From the NCBI GenBank assembly GCA_016840085.1, contig JAEOTA010000004.1, forward strand, positions 141,809 to 205,808: a stretch of 64,000 bases of DNA, in the 5' to 3' direction. Source of the DNA: Promethearchaeota archaeon (GTDB lineage Archaea > Asgardarchaeota > Lokiarchaeia > Sigyniarchaeales > SOKP01). How positions within the stretch are numbered: the first letter of the stretch is position 1; every line of letters starts with the position of its first letter. This document shows positions 43,165-52,722 of this stretch, one piece after another. The position numbers and the translations under genes are program-made. The notes under the pieces were generated by a model that was not told the origin of the DNA, made no database searches, and worked only from the letters and a program-made list of their open reading frames with translations.

Positions 43165-43785
43165 TCATTTAAAAAAATCATTTATTTTTTTTATTATACC
43201 TTTACTCTTTATTTTTTCATATCTTTTTTCAAGTTCATTAGGAATTTCATAGACTCCCTTATTATGAGCAATTTCCTTTAATTTATCTATTAATTACAGA
43301 GAATAAATATTCGGTAAAATATAAAGAAGGAACTAAAGACGTTGATATAGGTTTTTTAAAAGCATGTGATGCGTTTTTGATTAGTATTTTAAAAACAATA
43401 TATTCGGTTGTATCATACTTTTTTTACTCAAATGTTGAGATACCTTCTAACAAGTCGAATGTAAAACCTATAATTATATAGATTCCATTTATCACATGCT
43501 TTGGGTAAATTTTCATTTGCTACAATATCGGCTCTCATTTTGGATAATTTTCCAGCCTTAGTCAATGATGAATCCCAAAAAGATTGTACAACAGCTAAAT
43601 CAATGACAGAATTTCCAATTAAAGCCAAAACATCAGCAGCATCGCCCGAAGAACCTAATTCTATAAATTCATCAGGATTTAATGTTTTTCTTGTTGATAT
43701 TTAAAATGTTTTTGCATATCTTCATATATATTTCGAATACTTGGGCGGGATAAAGCAAGCATAATTAATTCTGGTGTTTTGAACT
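43165..43785 (-). pseudogene. RNase III-like gene fossil with several frameshifts
   Basis: Reading down the minus strand: EFKTPELIMLALSRPS (typical N-terminal RNase III segment), a break at an A5 run, then LALIGNSVIDLAVVQSF and KLSKMRADIVANENLPKACDKW (core of an RNase III domain), a second shift into GFTFDLLEGISTFE, an in-frame stop, KYDTTEYIVFKILIKNASHAF, and a third shift into DKLKEIAHNKGVYEIPNELEKR ending FFK and TGA. At least three frameshifts and a stop make it inactive. The usual acidic residues of the signature (GDxxL) read GNSVI, so it may have been non-catalytic even when intact. Confidence 0.55.
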
Positions 43786-44001
43786 CTAATCGAAATATTT
43801 TTCTAATTCAGGTATTAAATTATTCTGAATTTTATTCATAGTATCTAAAAGGTGATTTAACTCGTCTAAAAATCCCTGAAGTTTTTGGTGCTTTTTTGAA
43901 TTAGTAGAGGATTCATTCTCTTTTTCTTGCATAATTTTTTCTTGTAAAATTTTCGTCTTTAATTCTAATCCAATAGCATTCCATTTTAATCGTTTATGCA
44001 A
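43786..44001 (-). CDS. Coiled-coil protein, probable start lost in an A10 run
   Basis: 71 residues from TTG 44001, mostly Lys/Glu/Asn coiled coil. The same frame is open upstream through LELLLWGKK to an A10 run. Just before that run, ATG 44041 overlaps the TGA of the upstream gene, an ideal coupled start, but it is one base out of frame. Removing one A restores a longer protein of about 84 residues. The gene may use slippage, be broken, or be an assembly error. Confidence 0.45.
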   Translation of the reverse strand: MHKRLKWNAIGLELKTKILQEKIMQEKENESSTNSKKHQKLQGFLDELNHLLDTMNKIQNNLIPELEKYFD

Positions 44002-44037
44002 TTTTTTCCCCCATAGTAATAATTCTAATTTTTTTTT

Positions 44038-44430
44038 TCATGTGTAGGTACTGTTAAGTTCTTTTAAAAAATTATTATAATTTCTGATATTTTCTTCAAA
44101 TGTATGTTTAGATTTAATAATTTTTTCAATTTGGGCAAAATTTTCTGATTTTTCATACTTATTAATTAGAAAATCTTTAAATTGTTCAAAATCTAATTTA
44201 TTAAAGTTTTTAGGAGAAAAATTATCGTGGTCTTTATAATAGTAAGTTAAGAGCTCAAAAGGATATAAAGCAAATTGATCTAGCGGAATAAAATTATATT
44301 GAAATATAAAATTCTCAGAACCTGCTTTAAATTTTAACTCATGTGATTTTAGAACATAAGTCAGTTCACTCTCTTCTTTAAATAAATTTAATTGCTTTTT
44401 ACTAATTTTTATATCAATTTTGGAGATCAA
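44038..44430 (-). CDS. Hypothetical protein, 5' end possibly truncated
   Basis: 130 residues from TTG 44430; soluble, alternating charged and aromatic (FQYNFIPLDQFALYPFELL), ending with a helix. There is no ATG anywhere in the N-terminal part. The first codons lie inside a 13-bp tandem duplication at the border of the foreign-looking gene on the other strand, so the true start may have been lost. The family is unknown. Confidence 0.45.
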   Translation of the reverse strand: MISKIDIKISKKQLNLFKEESELTYVLKSHELKFKAGSENFIFQYNFIPLDQFALYPFELLTYYYKDHDNFSPKNFNKLDFEQFKDFLINKYEKSENFAQIEKIIKSKHTFEENIRNYNNFLKELNSTYT

Positions 44431-44438
44431 TTTTGGAG
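44413..44438. repeat. Tandem 13-bp duplication at a gene junction
   Basis: ATCAATTTTGGAG occurs twice, head to tail (44413-44425, 44426-44438). It carries both apparent start codons of the two divergent genes, TTG 44430 (minus) and TTG 44433 (plus), only two bases apart. Confidence 0.75.
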
Positions 44439-45284
44439 ATATTATTTATTAGTCAAGATTATCAGCATGATTGCAAGTGTATTGAAGCTCTTGAAGATTT
44501 CTATATGGTTATTTCTAGGAGCCAATATCCAGAAGGTTATAATATAGCCACAGGAGCGGCTGGTCCCCATGTGCGAGAAGAAATAAGTGGGCATGCGTTA
44601 AAGCGTATGAAGGAGGCATTAGATACTTTGATTTCTAATGGTTTTTCCAGAGCTGACCTAGCTTTCTATTTGAAGCTAGGGAACGAGGCTCGTGTTGATA
44701 AATTGATACAGAATGCCTATGAAGGCAAGAAATTTACAGTAGTCCAGAGGGAATTAATAGAGGGTAAGATATTCGATTTAGTGGAAATAGGTTATGTAAC
44801 GCCCGGAGACCTTTTTCCATATTTCAAGGGCTTTACTCCAAACGAACTCTTTAGCTTTATAGTAAAGAGTGAGAAGGGTAGAAGATATATGAAGGCCCTA
44901 GTAGCTTCTTTAATTAGCAAGTATGGAATCGATAGATACGCAGGTTTATTGGAACATCTAGGTATGCAACCTACAAGGCTTTATAGGGCTATTCCTGGTA
45001 GCCTACAAGCACTCGTTAAAGATATGGGTGGGTTGAGGAATATTATATACGAGAATTATCTAACCCCTCTTGCTATTCGAATGCTAGAAAGTTCTAAAAA
45101 TGCGCATGATTTATTGATAAAGATAGGATGGGATATTCCTACAGGTCCAACATACAGATTAACTAGTGGTAAGCCAAGTAAGACAGGAATTCGTATAATT
45201 GAAGATAGGATCTTTAAACTATTTGGCATGTCATATGAGGAAGCGAAGGTTAGGTATTTCAATGGTTATTTGGGAGATCACTAA
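44433..45284 (+). CDS. Helical protein of foreign base composition
   Basis: A 283-residue, largely helical soluble protein with no Cys motif. G+C is visibly higher than in its neighbours (frequent AGG, GGG, GCT codons, over 40% against about 25%). Start TTG 44433 follows GGAGAT by five bases. It contains KLGNEARVDKLIQNAYEGKK and a C-terminal GMSYEEAKVRYFNGYLGDH. I do not recognise it. Composition and the odd junction point to recent transfer, perhaps from a virus or plasmid. Confidence 0.65.
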   Translation: MEILFISQDYQHDCKCIEALEDFYMVISRSQYPEGYNIATGAAGPHVREEISGHALKRMKEALDTLISNGFSRADLAFYLKLGNEARVDKLIQNAYEGKKFTVVQRELIEGKIFDLVEIGYVTPGDLFPYFKGFTPNELFSFIVKSEKGRRYMKALVASLISKYGIDRYAGLLEHLGMQPTRLYRAIPGSLQALVKDMGGLRNIIYENYLTPLAIRMLESSKNAHDLLIKIGWDIPTGPTYRLTSGKPSKTGIRIIEDRIFKLFGMSYEEAKVRYFNGYLGDH

Positions 45285-45307
45285 CAGCTTTATTTTTAAC
45301 TTAATTT

Positions 45308-46294
45308 TTATTTCAATATAATAGAATATTTAGTATTTCTAAGAAATTCAGGAATTTCTTTTATTTTATTTTTTCTTATATTTAAGAATTTTAGAGAGTT
45401 TAGATTATTTATTGTTCTTGGTAATTCTGAAATATAATTATAATCTAAAGCAAGAGTCTTAAGTGATTTCATATCTTCTATTGACTCTGGAATAGATGAA
45501 ATAAAATTATAGTCTAATCCTAAAACTTCTATGGAGGGTAATCTGATTATTGATTCTGGAATATGCTTGAATAAGTTATGGTTCAGATTAAGGTATGTTA
45601 ATGATGATAAATTTAAAAGTGAAGAGGGTAAAGTTGTTATTTCATTATATTCTAAATTTAAATACTTTAATGACTGTAATTCTGAAATATCTATTGGGAT
45701 ATTAGTTATTTGGTTAAATTCTAGACTTAATGATTCTAATTTTTTCAATTCATATATTTCTTCAGGGATAGTCTTTAGATTCCAGCCATCTAGTTTGATA
45801 TGTCTAATTTTATCGATCTCCCCTGATTTTAATGCGTTTTTGAAATCTTTAACCCCAAAAATAGCTTCTGAGAGGTTTAGATTACCAAAATATTTTAGTT
45901 TTACTGGACGAAACTTTAGATTTGGTCTATGAGTTTTGATTTTTTCCCTAAAATCTTTAAGACAAATCTTCCTTTCAGGTACAAAATAATTTGCCCAAAT
46001 TCCGTCTTCATGTTCCCATTTTGCGGCTTCTAATATTTCAGAGCGTAGATCCTCAGGCATTCTGGATCCTGTTATGAGAATGAAGTATCCGAAAACAAAA
46101 TAAGGTGCTCTTCGAAAAGAACGACTGTCAATCATTTTCTTGAGAAATTTAAAGTTTTTTTCGAAGTTTTCTCTTGTCAAAATTCTTTCATCCAAATAAA
46201 AATCAGTGTAATCTATACCACACGCATCTAACATAAAGGTAGCTAAGTCGATTTCTTCGTCGTCAACCAAAATCTGAGCAGAGCCTCGTGCCAT
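45308..46294 (-). CDS. Leucine-rich repeat protein with a cap domain
   Basis: A 328-residue protein. The first 150 residues form a cap domain (LVDDEEIDLATFML, WEHEDGIWANYF). Seven or so 23-residue LRRs of the L-x-x-L-x-L-x-x-N-x-I-x-x-I-P type follow. It is of the plant/Roco-like LRR class with IP after the asparagine position. It is cytoplasmic and likely binds a protein partner. The ATG at 46294 is divergent from the heat-shock cluster. Confidence 0.82.
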   Translation of the reverse strand: MARGSAQILVDDEEIDLATFMLDACGIDYTDFYLDERILTRENFEKNFKFLKKMIDSRSFRRAPYFVFGYFILITGSRMPEDLRSEILEAAKWEHEDGIWANYFVPERKICLKDFREKIKTHRPNLKFRPVKLKYFGNLNLSEAIFGVKDFKNALKSGEIDKIRHIKLDGWNLKTIPEEIYELKKLESLSLEFNQITNIPIDISELQSLKYLNLEYNEITTLPSSLLNLSSLTYLNLNHNLFKHIPESIIRLPSIEVLGLDYNFISSIPESIEDMKSLKTLALDYNYISELPRTINNLNSLKFLNIRKNKIKEIPEFLRNTKYSIILK

Positions 46295-46413
46295 GATTTT
46301 TTTCTCAGAAAATATTGATTTTAATCTATTATTATAATAATCTTTTTAATCCTATTTATAATTATGTTTTCATAGATTAACAATTTACTGGTCTAATCTG
46401 TTTATGAAAATTA

Positions 46414-46472
46414 AACGAAAGATTTATATATGCTAATTCACATAGTTTTATTGTCAACCGAGAGTTGACAAT
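46414..46472 (+). promoter_or_regulatory. Heat-shock promoter with palindromic operator
   Basis: A BRE-like AACGAAAG (46414-46421) precedes the TATA box TTTATATA (46423-46430). About 20 bases further lies ATTGTCAAC-(5 bases)-GTTGACAAT (46450-46472), a perfect 9-bp inverted repeat covering the expected transcription start. A repressor bound there would block RNA polymerase. It differs from the bacterial CIRCE element. Confidence 0.65.
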
Positions 46473-46532
46473 GAACAGTTATATTGAATAAAAAATGGGG
46501 TTTTAAAAATAAAACCTTAATATATGATATGA

Positions 46533-47264
46533 ATGTTAGAAAAAGAGAAGGAAAATATGAAAAATATGATATTTGAGGATTATTTTGATAAATTTTTAAA
46601 CGAGCGAGGATATAAAGGGAGATCGACAAATTCAATTTCAATTTCTAAAGATGAATATCAGACCCTCAAGACGAAAGCTGAAAAATTTGAAGCACTTGTC
46701 GAAGAACATAAGAAAGTGAAAACATGGAATGATCAATTGCTTAAGGAGCTTGATGATATGAAGGAGGATGCGAGAAAGTTTAAGAAATTAGAGGAAGAAA
46801 AAGAAAAGTTTTTGAAGTCACTTTTACGTGTGCGTGCAGATTTTGAAAATTACAAGAAACATAATGAGCGTGAAAATGCTAAGTATAAAGAGTATGCATT
46901 AGAGGGTATCTTGAAAAAATTAATTAATCATTATGATGATTTGGTTCGGGCATTGAACTTAATTAAGATGCTAGAGGGTATGGATGGAATAGAAAAGGGA
47001 TTTGCAATTGTTGTTAAAAATTTTAAGAAAATACTTGAAGAAGAGGGTGTTAAGCCGATGATTTCAGAGGGTGAAAAATTTGATCCATATAGGCATGAAG
47101 CAATAATGGTTGAGGAGGGTAGAGATGGTCTTCCTGAGAACACAATAATAGAAGATTTAGAGAAGGGTTATTATTTTAATAACAAAATATTACGACCTGC
47201 GAAGGTCAAGATATCAAAAAAATCAAAATTAGAAAATTTAAATAAAAAACAAGAAATAATTTAG
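46533..47264 (+). CDS. grpE: GrpE nucleotide exchange factor
   Basis: About 243 residues. A long N-terminal coiled coil leads into RADFENYKKHNERE, then LINHYDDLVRALN, and the C-terminal beta domain with YRHEAIM and NKILRPAKVKIS. It drives ADP release from DnaK. The start may be ATG 46533 or ATG 46557, the latter with AGAAGG five bases upstream. It is the first gene of the heat-shock cluster. Confidence 0.92.
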   Translation: MLEKEKENMKNMIFEDYFDKFLNERGYKGRSTNSISISKDEYQTLKTKAEKFEALVEEHKKVKTWNDQLLKELDDMKEDARKFKKLEEEKEKFLKSLLRVRADFENYKKHNERENAKYKEYALEGILKKLINHYDDLVRALNLIKMLEGMDGIEKGFAIVVKNFKKILEEEGVKPMISEGEKFDPYRHEAIMVEEGRDGLPENTIIEDLEKGYYFNNKILRPAKVKISKKSKLENLNKKQEII

Positions 47265-47309
47265 AAAAATTAAAATTAAAAAATAAAAAAATAGAAAGGA
47301 GTGAAAGAA

Positions 47310-49211
47310 ATGGGAAAAATAATAGGAATTGACCTTGGAACCTCGAACTCAGCAGCCGCTGTATTGATTGGAGGGAAACCTACAATTATTCCAAGTGCTG
47401 AAGGTTTAACATTAGGAGGAAAAGCATTTCCTTCAGTTATAGCCTTTACAAAAGACGGCCAAAGACTTGTTGGAGAACCAGCAAGAAGACAAGCAATTTC
47501 TAATCCAGATCGTACAATTACAGCAATTAAGCGGAAAATGGGCACTTCGTATACAATTAAAATTGATGGCAAGGAATATACACCACAAGAGATTTCAGCT
47601 ATGATTTTAAGGAAAATTAAAGAAGATGCGAGTGCCTATTTAGGAGAGGAAGTTACTGAAGTGATAATCACTGTACCTGCATACTTTAATGATAACCAGA
47701 GACAAGCTACGAAGGACGCGGGAAGGATCGCGGGATTAGATGTTAAACGTTTAATTAACGAACCCACTGCCGCAGCTGTAGCTTATGGCTTGGATAAGAA
47801 AGATATAAGAATAAAAATTGCTGTGTTGGATCTTGGTGGTGGTACATTTGATGTGACGATAATGGAAATGGAGGGTGGTGTTTTTGAGGTAATTTCTACC
47901 GCAGGAGATACGCAATTAGGTGGAACAGATATGGATAAGATTCTTGTTGAATATCTTGTTGGAGAATTCAAGAAAGAAGAGGGAGTTGATTTAACTAAAG
48001 ATTCAATGGCAATGCAGAGAGTTAGAGAGGCTGCTGAAAAAGCAAAAATAGAACTTTCTACGTCAATCACAACAGATATAAATTTACCTTATATTACAGC
48101 AACTGATGCTGGTCCAAAACATCTTAACGTGACACTCACACGAGCTAAGTTAGAGCAATTAATCGATCCTGTATTGAAAAGACTAGATGCACCTATTTTG
48201 AAGGCACTTAGAGATGCGGGTATGGCAAGAGGAGTAGTTGATAAAATAATTTTAGTCGGAGGACCAACAAGAATGCCAATAATTCAGAAGAAATTTGAAG
48301 ATTTACTAGGGAAAACACCTGAACGTAGTATTGATCCAATGGAGTGTGTGGCTATGGGTGCTTCCGTCCAAGGTGGTGTATTAACTGGTGAGGTAGAAGA
48401 TTTATTACTACTCGATGTTACTCCGTTATCTTTAGGCGTTGAAACTTTAGGCGGTGTATTTACTAAATTAATTGAAAGAAATACCACAATTCCAACAGAA
48501 AAAAAACAGACTTTTAGTACAGCAGCAGATAATCAACCAGCAGTAGAGATTCATGTATTACAAGGTGAACGACCGAGAGCAGATGATAATATTACATTAG
48601 GAAGATTTCATTTGACAGGAATCCCCCCAGCACCTCGAGGAGTTCCTCAAATCGAAGTGAAATTTGATATTGATCAAAATGGGATTTTAAATGTATCAGC
48701 AGTTGATAAAGGAACTGGACGAAGTCAATCAATAACTATCACAGCATCCACAAAAATGGCTGAGGATGACATTGAACAAAAAATTCGCGAAGCTGAAATA
48801 AATGCTGAAGAGGATAAAAAATTTAAAGAGTTAACTGAAGCTAAAAATCATGCAGAAGCCTTAATTTATCAAACTGAGAAATTATTAAAAGAAAATGAAG
48901 CAGTTATCGGAGATTTAAAGTCTAGAATTTTAGATAAAATTTCTAACTTGAGAAGTGCCGTGGAATCCAATGATGTAGTTAGAATCAAGAGTGCTATGGA
49001 TGAATTACAAAATTCTTTACATGAAGTTTCATCTCGAATTTATGGACAGCAGCAAGGAGCTCATCAAGGAGCACCACCCGGGGGAATGGGAGATGTTCCT
49101 CCTGGAGCAACATATGGTTATCAAGGAAAAACTCAAGATGAAATTGAAGAAGAGCAATTCAGAAAGGCAACAGGTCAAGATGATAATGTAGTTGATGCTG
49201 AGTATGAGTAA
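47310..49211 (+). CDS. dnaK: DnaK (Hsp70) chaperone
   Basis: 633 residues from ATG 47310, chosen because AAAGGAG ends eight bases before it. Features are [33 protein letters not shown], the substrate domain and a C-terminal Gly/Pro-rich linker ending in an acidic tail. ATP-dependent folding chaperone working with GrpE and DnaJ encoded on either side. It lies 45 bases after grpE. Confidence 0.97.
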   Translation: MGKIIGIDLGTSNSAAAVLIGGKPTIIPSAEGLTLGGKAFPSVIAFTKDGQRLVGEPARRQAISNPDRTITAIKRKMGTSYTIKIDGKEYTPQEISAMILRKIKEDASAYLGEEVTEVIITVPAYFNDNQRQATKDAGRIAGLDVKRLINEPTAAAVAYGLDKKDIRIKIAVLDLGGGTFDVTIMEMEGGVFEVISTAGDTQLGGTDMDKILVEYLVGEFKKEEGVDLTKDSMAMQRVREAAEKAKIELSTSITTDINLPYITATDAGPKHLNVTLTRAKLEQLIDPVLKRLDAPILKALRDAGMARGVVDKIILVGGPTRMPIIQKKFEDLLGKTPERSIDPMECVAMGASVQGGVLTGEVEDLLLLDVTPLSLGVETLGGVFTKLIERNTTIPTEKKQTFSTAADNQPAVEIHVLQGERPRADDNITLGRFHLTGIPPAPRGVPQIEVKFDIDQNGILNVSAVDKGTGRSQSITITASTKMAEDDIEQKIREAEINAEEDKKFKELTEAKNHAEALIYQTEKLLKENEAVIGDLKSRILDKISNLRSAVESNDVVRIKSAMDELQNSLHEVSSRIYGQQQGAHQGAPPGGMGDVPPGATYGYQGKTQDEIEEEQFRKATGQDDNVVDAEYE

Positions 49212-49219
49212 GTTTGATC

Positions 49220-49232
49220 TTTTTTTTTTTTT
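49220..49232 (+). terminator. T13 tract between dnaK and dnaJ
   Basis: Thirteen consecutive T residues nine bases after the dnaK stop, a typical archaeal transcription end. It would terminate or attenuate the transcript before dnaJ, giving more GrpE/DnaK than DnaJ. Confidence 0.5.
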
Positions 49233-49296
49233 AACTTTTTTAAGAATTCATAATTATACAATTTTTATTCATGATTATTAAAAGAGGTTGTAATGT

Positions 49297-50307
49297 ATGG
49301 CAAAAGATTATTATAAAACACTAGGAATAAATAAAGGAGCTTCAAAGGAAGAAATTAAAAGAGCATTTCGAAAAATGGCTCGAAAGTATCATCCAGATGT
49401 GAATCCAGATGAGCTTAAATCAGGGGAAAAGTTTAAAGAAATTAATGAAGCGTATAATATTTTAAATGATGATAAAAAGAGAGAAATGTATGATAAGTTT
49501 GGTGTTGTAGAAGGTGATGCATCAACATATCAGCAGTGGGGAGGGGCTCCTAGAGATTCAAGAGGATATAGTAGTCCAGACGGAACAACCTATTATTATT
49601 CAACATCAGGTTCACCGGGTGGATTTGATTTTAACGAAATTTTTGGAAATCGTAATAATTCGAGAAGTAGTTTTGGTGGATTTGATTTTTTTAATGATTT
49701 AGGAGATATTTTTGATGTGTTCTCGAGAAGAGGTAATGGGAGCACAAGAGCAAGATCTCCTAATTATAACAATTCTCCTAGAGAAGGAGATGATTTAAGA
49801 TACGATATGGAAATTGATTTTATGGATGCGTTTTATGGAGGAAAGAAAAAAGTTCAATATAAAGATCCCATAACTGGACAAATGAAAACATTAAATGTTA
49901 ATATCCCAAAAGGAATTAAGGATGATCAAAAATTACGTCTAAAAGGAAAGGGTATGCCAGGAGAGAATGGAGGTCCTCCAGGTGATTTATATATTGCCAT
50001 ACATATTAAAAAAGACCCTAGATTTGAAAGAAAGGATGATGATATTTATATAGAACAAGAAGTTCCATTTACTACAGCGGTGCTTGGAGGAAAAATTCAA
50101 GTGCAAGGAATTGAGAAAAATCTCAATGTTTCTATTCCTCTAAGAACTAATGATTCTTCTTTATTAAGATTAAAAAACCAAGGATTTTATAAAATTAATT
50201 CTAGTCAAAGAGGTAATCTATTAGTTAAAATTAAAATTAAAATTCCTAAAAAATTAAATAAGAACCAGAAAGAACTATTAGAAAGATTAAAAGAATCTGG
50301 TTTATAA
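49297..50307 (+). CDS. dnaJ: DnaJ-type co-chaperone lacking the zinc-finger domain
   Basis: A 336-residue protein. It has a J-domain with the HPD triplet in YHPDVNP (about residue 35), a Gly/Phe/Ser-rich linker (about 75-165) and two C-terminal substrate-binding domains. The CxxCxGxG zinc repeats are absent, so it is a type II (CbpA/DnaJB-like) co-chaperone. It stimulates the DnaK ATPase. Confidence 0.93.
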   Translation: MAKDYYKTLGINKGASKEEIKRAFRKMARKYHPDVNPDELKSGEKFKEINEAYNILNDDKKREMYDKFGVVEGDASTYQQWGGAPRDSRGYSSPDGTTYYYSTSGSPGGFDFNEIFGNRNNSRSSFGGFDFFNDLGDIFDVFSRRGNGSTRARSPNYNNSPREGDDLRYDMEIDFMDAFYGGKKKVQYKDPITGQMKTLNVNIPKGIKDDQKLRLKGKGMPGENGGPPGDLYIAIHIKKDPRFERKDDDIYIEQEVPFTTAVLGGKIQVQGIEKNLNVSIPLRTNDSSLLRLKNQGFYKINSSQRGNLLVKIKIKIPKKLNKNQKELLERLKESGL

Positions 50308-50342
50308 AAATGAGGGATATTTTGGAGGTTTAAAAGTTAGAA

Positions 50343-51224
50343 ATGATTGCAAATAGAAGTAAATATTCAAATCTTTGTTCAGAATGTGGAGGTTCAATTC
50401 TTTTCATAGAAGAAAAAGGGGAAACCGTTTGTGGGCAATGTGGTTTAATTATAAATGATCGAATTGTAGATTTTTCTCATAGTGGAAAGAGGGCATATAC
50501 TAATCAAGAAAAAATTAATAGAGAGCAGACAGGATCCCCAATTTCAATTTTAATGCCCGATATGGGTTTAAGTACGGTAATAAACAAGGAAAAAATTAAT
50601 AATCCTGATTTAAAAAGAGCAGCTAAATGGAATACTAGAATAACCTGGAAAAAAAGGAATTTGTTAATTGCGTCTACCGAATTAAAAAGAATTGCCAGTA
50701 ATTTAAACTTACCTAATCATATTAAAGAGGATGCTATGCGTCTTTATATAGAAGCATTTAAGAGAAAATTACTACGAGGACGTTCTATAAATGCTATGGT
50801 CGCAGCTTGTTTATATTTAGCTTGTAGAAGAGAAGAATTTCCGAGAACACTTCAAGAAATTTTAGATGAAGCTTCTGCTAGTGCTAAAGACGTAAGAAGA
50901 AGTTTTAGTGTATTAATAAGAGAATTAAATTTAAAGACTAATTCCACTGATCCTATTTCTTTAATTCCAAGATATATTACTGAATTGGGATTGGATGCTG
51001 AAATAGAAAGAATAACTATTAAAATTTTAAAAAGATATGGTTTGAAATATTCTATAAGTGGAAAAGATCCAAAAGGGTTATGTGCTGGAGCAATATATCT
51101 TGCATGCAAAATAAAAAGTTTGAGTCTTACTCAACAGCAAATTGCTAATTCAGTTGGAATTACTGAAGTTACACTTCGCTCTAGATATAAAGAATTGAAA
51201 ACTAAACTAAATATAACTGTATAA
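50343..51224 (+). CDS. tfb: Transcription initiation factor IIB (TFB)
   Basis: A 293-residue protein. The N-terminal zinc ribbon has CSEC and CGQC (about residues 12-35), the B-finger/linker follows, then two cyclin folds (about 110-290) with SINAMVAACLYLACR and CAGAIYLACK. It recruits RNA polymerase to TATA/TBP and reads the BRE. Its gene lies 35 bases after dnaJ in the same direction. It may be a stress-specific TFB paralogue; the number of TFBs in the genome cannot be seen here. Confidence 0.93.
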   Translation: MIANRSKYSNLCSECGGSILFIEEKGETVCGQCGLIINDRIVDFSHSGKRAYTNQEKINREQTGSPISILMPDMGLSTVINKEKINNPDLKRAAKWNTRITWKKRNLLIASTELKRIASNLNLPNHIKEDAMRLYIEAFKRKLLRGRSINAMVAACLYLACRREEFPRTLQEILDEASASAKDVRRSFSVLIRELNLKTNSTDPISLIPRYITELGLDAEIERITIKILKRYGLKYSISGKDPKGLCAGAIYLACKIKSLSLTQQQIANSVGITEVTLRSRYKELKTKLNITV

Positions 51225-51258
51225 GTCATTTATAACTAATACTTAAAAAGCAACTACA

Positions 51259-51283
51259 CTTTTTTTTCATTATTTTTTTTTTT
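51259..51283 (+). terminator. Double poly-T terminator after tfb
   Basis: Two T-runs (about 8 and 11 T) separated by CATTA end the heat-shock/TFB transcription unit. Confidence 0.5.
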
Positions 51284-51328
51284 CAAGTTAAACTGAATTC
51301 TTAAATTTTATTTATATCTGAAACATAA

Positions 51329-52647
51329 AGGTTATTTTTAATTTCCCTTCATGAAATTAAAATTGTATTCTATATTTAATTTCAGCTATGAAATCGTAAT
51401 AGAATATGGGTGTAACCCTACACCCTCTATCCCATCTGCCGATATGGCTTTTGGGACTGCTTTTTTAAGGATATTATATGCTCCATTCACATCGGCATTG
51501 ATAATGATCCCTTCTTGACTGCGAAATAACCCTCTACAAATACGCTTTCCCCGATATTCTACATGCCTTTTAATAGATTCATTATCTAAGAAACTGCATC
51601 TCGAAGTGAAAGATTCTGTCTCTAAAATAACATCAATCCCGGCTAACTCTGATTTGTATTTAATTTGGGACACTAATTTGAAAAAGGGAATCTGGACAAA
51701 GTTCTGGTTATTACGCCTCCCAATTTTTATCTTGTATTTCCAAGTTTATTTATAACCGATGATTATTGTTCCAAAATCATGTTCAATGCAATATTCAATC
51801 ACTTCTCTCGAAATTTTATGAAAAATATCATTTATTTTATTGTTTCGTTTTCTAGTAAGTTGTTGCATTCTTTTTGTTTTAGAACTAATCCCTTGCTTAT
51901 CCTTTATACTTTTATATTTGGCAAGTTGTTTGTTGTAGAATTGATTAATAGATTTGACAATACCACCTTTAATAATAGCAGGTTGTAACCCCGCATTATT
52001 TACTATAGTTATGATATTGTTCAACCCTAAATCAATTCCAATAACTCTCTCTTTATCCAAATTCAAATCTTTTGCTTCTTTTTGATAAATAATTTCTAAT
52101 ACATAATACAATCTTTTTGGAATAATTCTGACGTGGTGTAATTTACTTTTTATACGTGTTTTAATAGGGGGTAATTGAGTTTTTTTAGGAAAATAAAGAA
52201 AACCTCCCTTGATCCTGCATTGTTGATTCGTGAAAACAACCATACAACCACCATCTTTCTTCTTATAACGTGGCGGTTTTGGAGTTCCTACATATCTCTC
52301 CGGATGCTTTTTATGGGTTTTAAGAGACAGAAAAAATGATTTCCAATTTTTATCCACGATTTTTAAAGTTTGCTGAGCAGTCTGTGAAGGGAGTTTTTTA
52401 TATGGTTCTTTCTCTTTTAGCATATACCATAAATCGTAATATCTCAACCAATTTCCTAAATAAAAATATTCTTGTCTCACACAAAAGTTAGCAAAATTGT
52501 AGAGATTTTTTGATAAATGACATAAATAAGATAATTGTGCAGTGTTCTTTAATTGAATTTGTTCTGTCAGTCTCATTCCCATAATATTGAAGGAGAGTAT
52601 CAGATTTAAAAGAAAAGAGACTGAAGATTTATATTTGATAAAAGAAA
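51329..52647 (-). mobile_element. TnpB-only IS200/IS605-type element, copy 1 (inactive)
   Basis: Boundaries come from comparing this copy with the one at 55648-56964. Similarity begins at the motif TTCTTTTATC before the gene and ends at AATTAAAAATAACCT after it, on the minus strand. There is no TnpA transposase, so it is an IS1341-like element moved in trans. The gene inside carries a nonsense codon. Confidence 0.65.
51386..52582 (-). pseudogene. tnpB: TnpB RNA-guided nuclease gene with one in-frame stop
   Basis: 398 codons. The frame is intact from ATG 52582 except for a TAA at 51748-51746, where the other copy has AAA. The rest stays in frame through to 51386. RuvC residues are present: Asp in VIGIDLGLN, Glu in DVILETESF and Asp in INADVNGAYN. 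It belongs to the TnpB lineage with a reduced zinc finger (SRCSFLDNES). The single nonsense change suggests recent inactivation. An internal restart giving the 95-residue C-terminal part is possible but has no support. Confidence 0.85.
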
Positions 52648-52722
52648 ATTAAAAATAAAAGGAAATTAAAAATACTCCTTAGTTATAAAAATTAACATAT
52701 TAAAAAGTAGTAGACGATTAAA

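Noticed and set aside
46450..46472. Bacterial CIRCE/HrcA element before grpE
   Set aside because: CIRCE is TTAGCACTC-N9-GAGTGCTAA; this repeat has a different sequence and a 5-base spacer, and no HrcA gene is seen.
51746..51748. Programmed read-through or recoded stop in TnpB copy 1
   Set aside because: TAA is the usual stop codon of this genome and the other copy has AAA there, so a simple nonsense mutation explains it.
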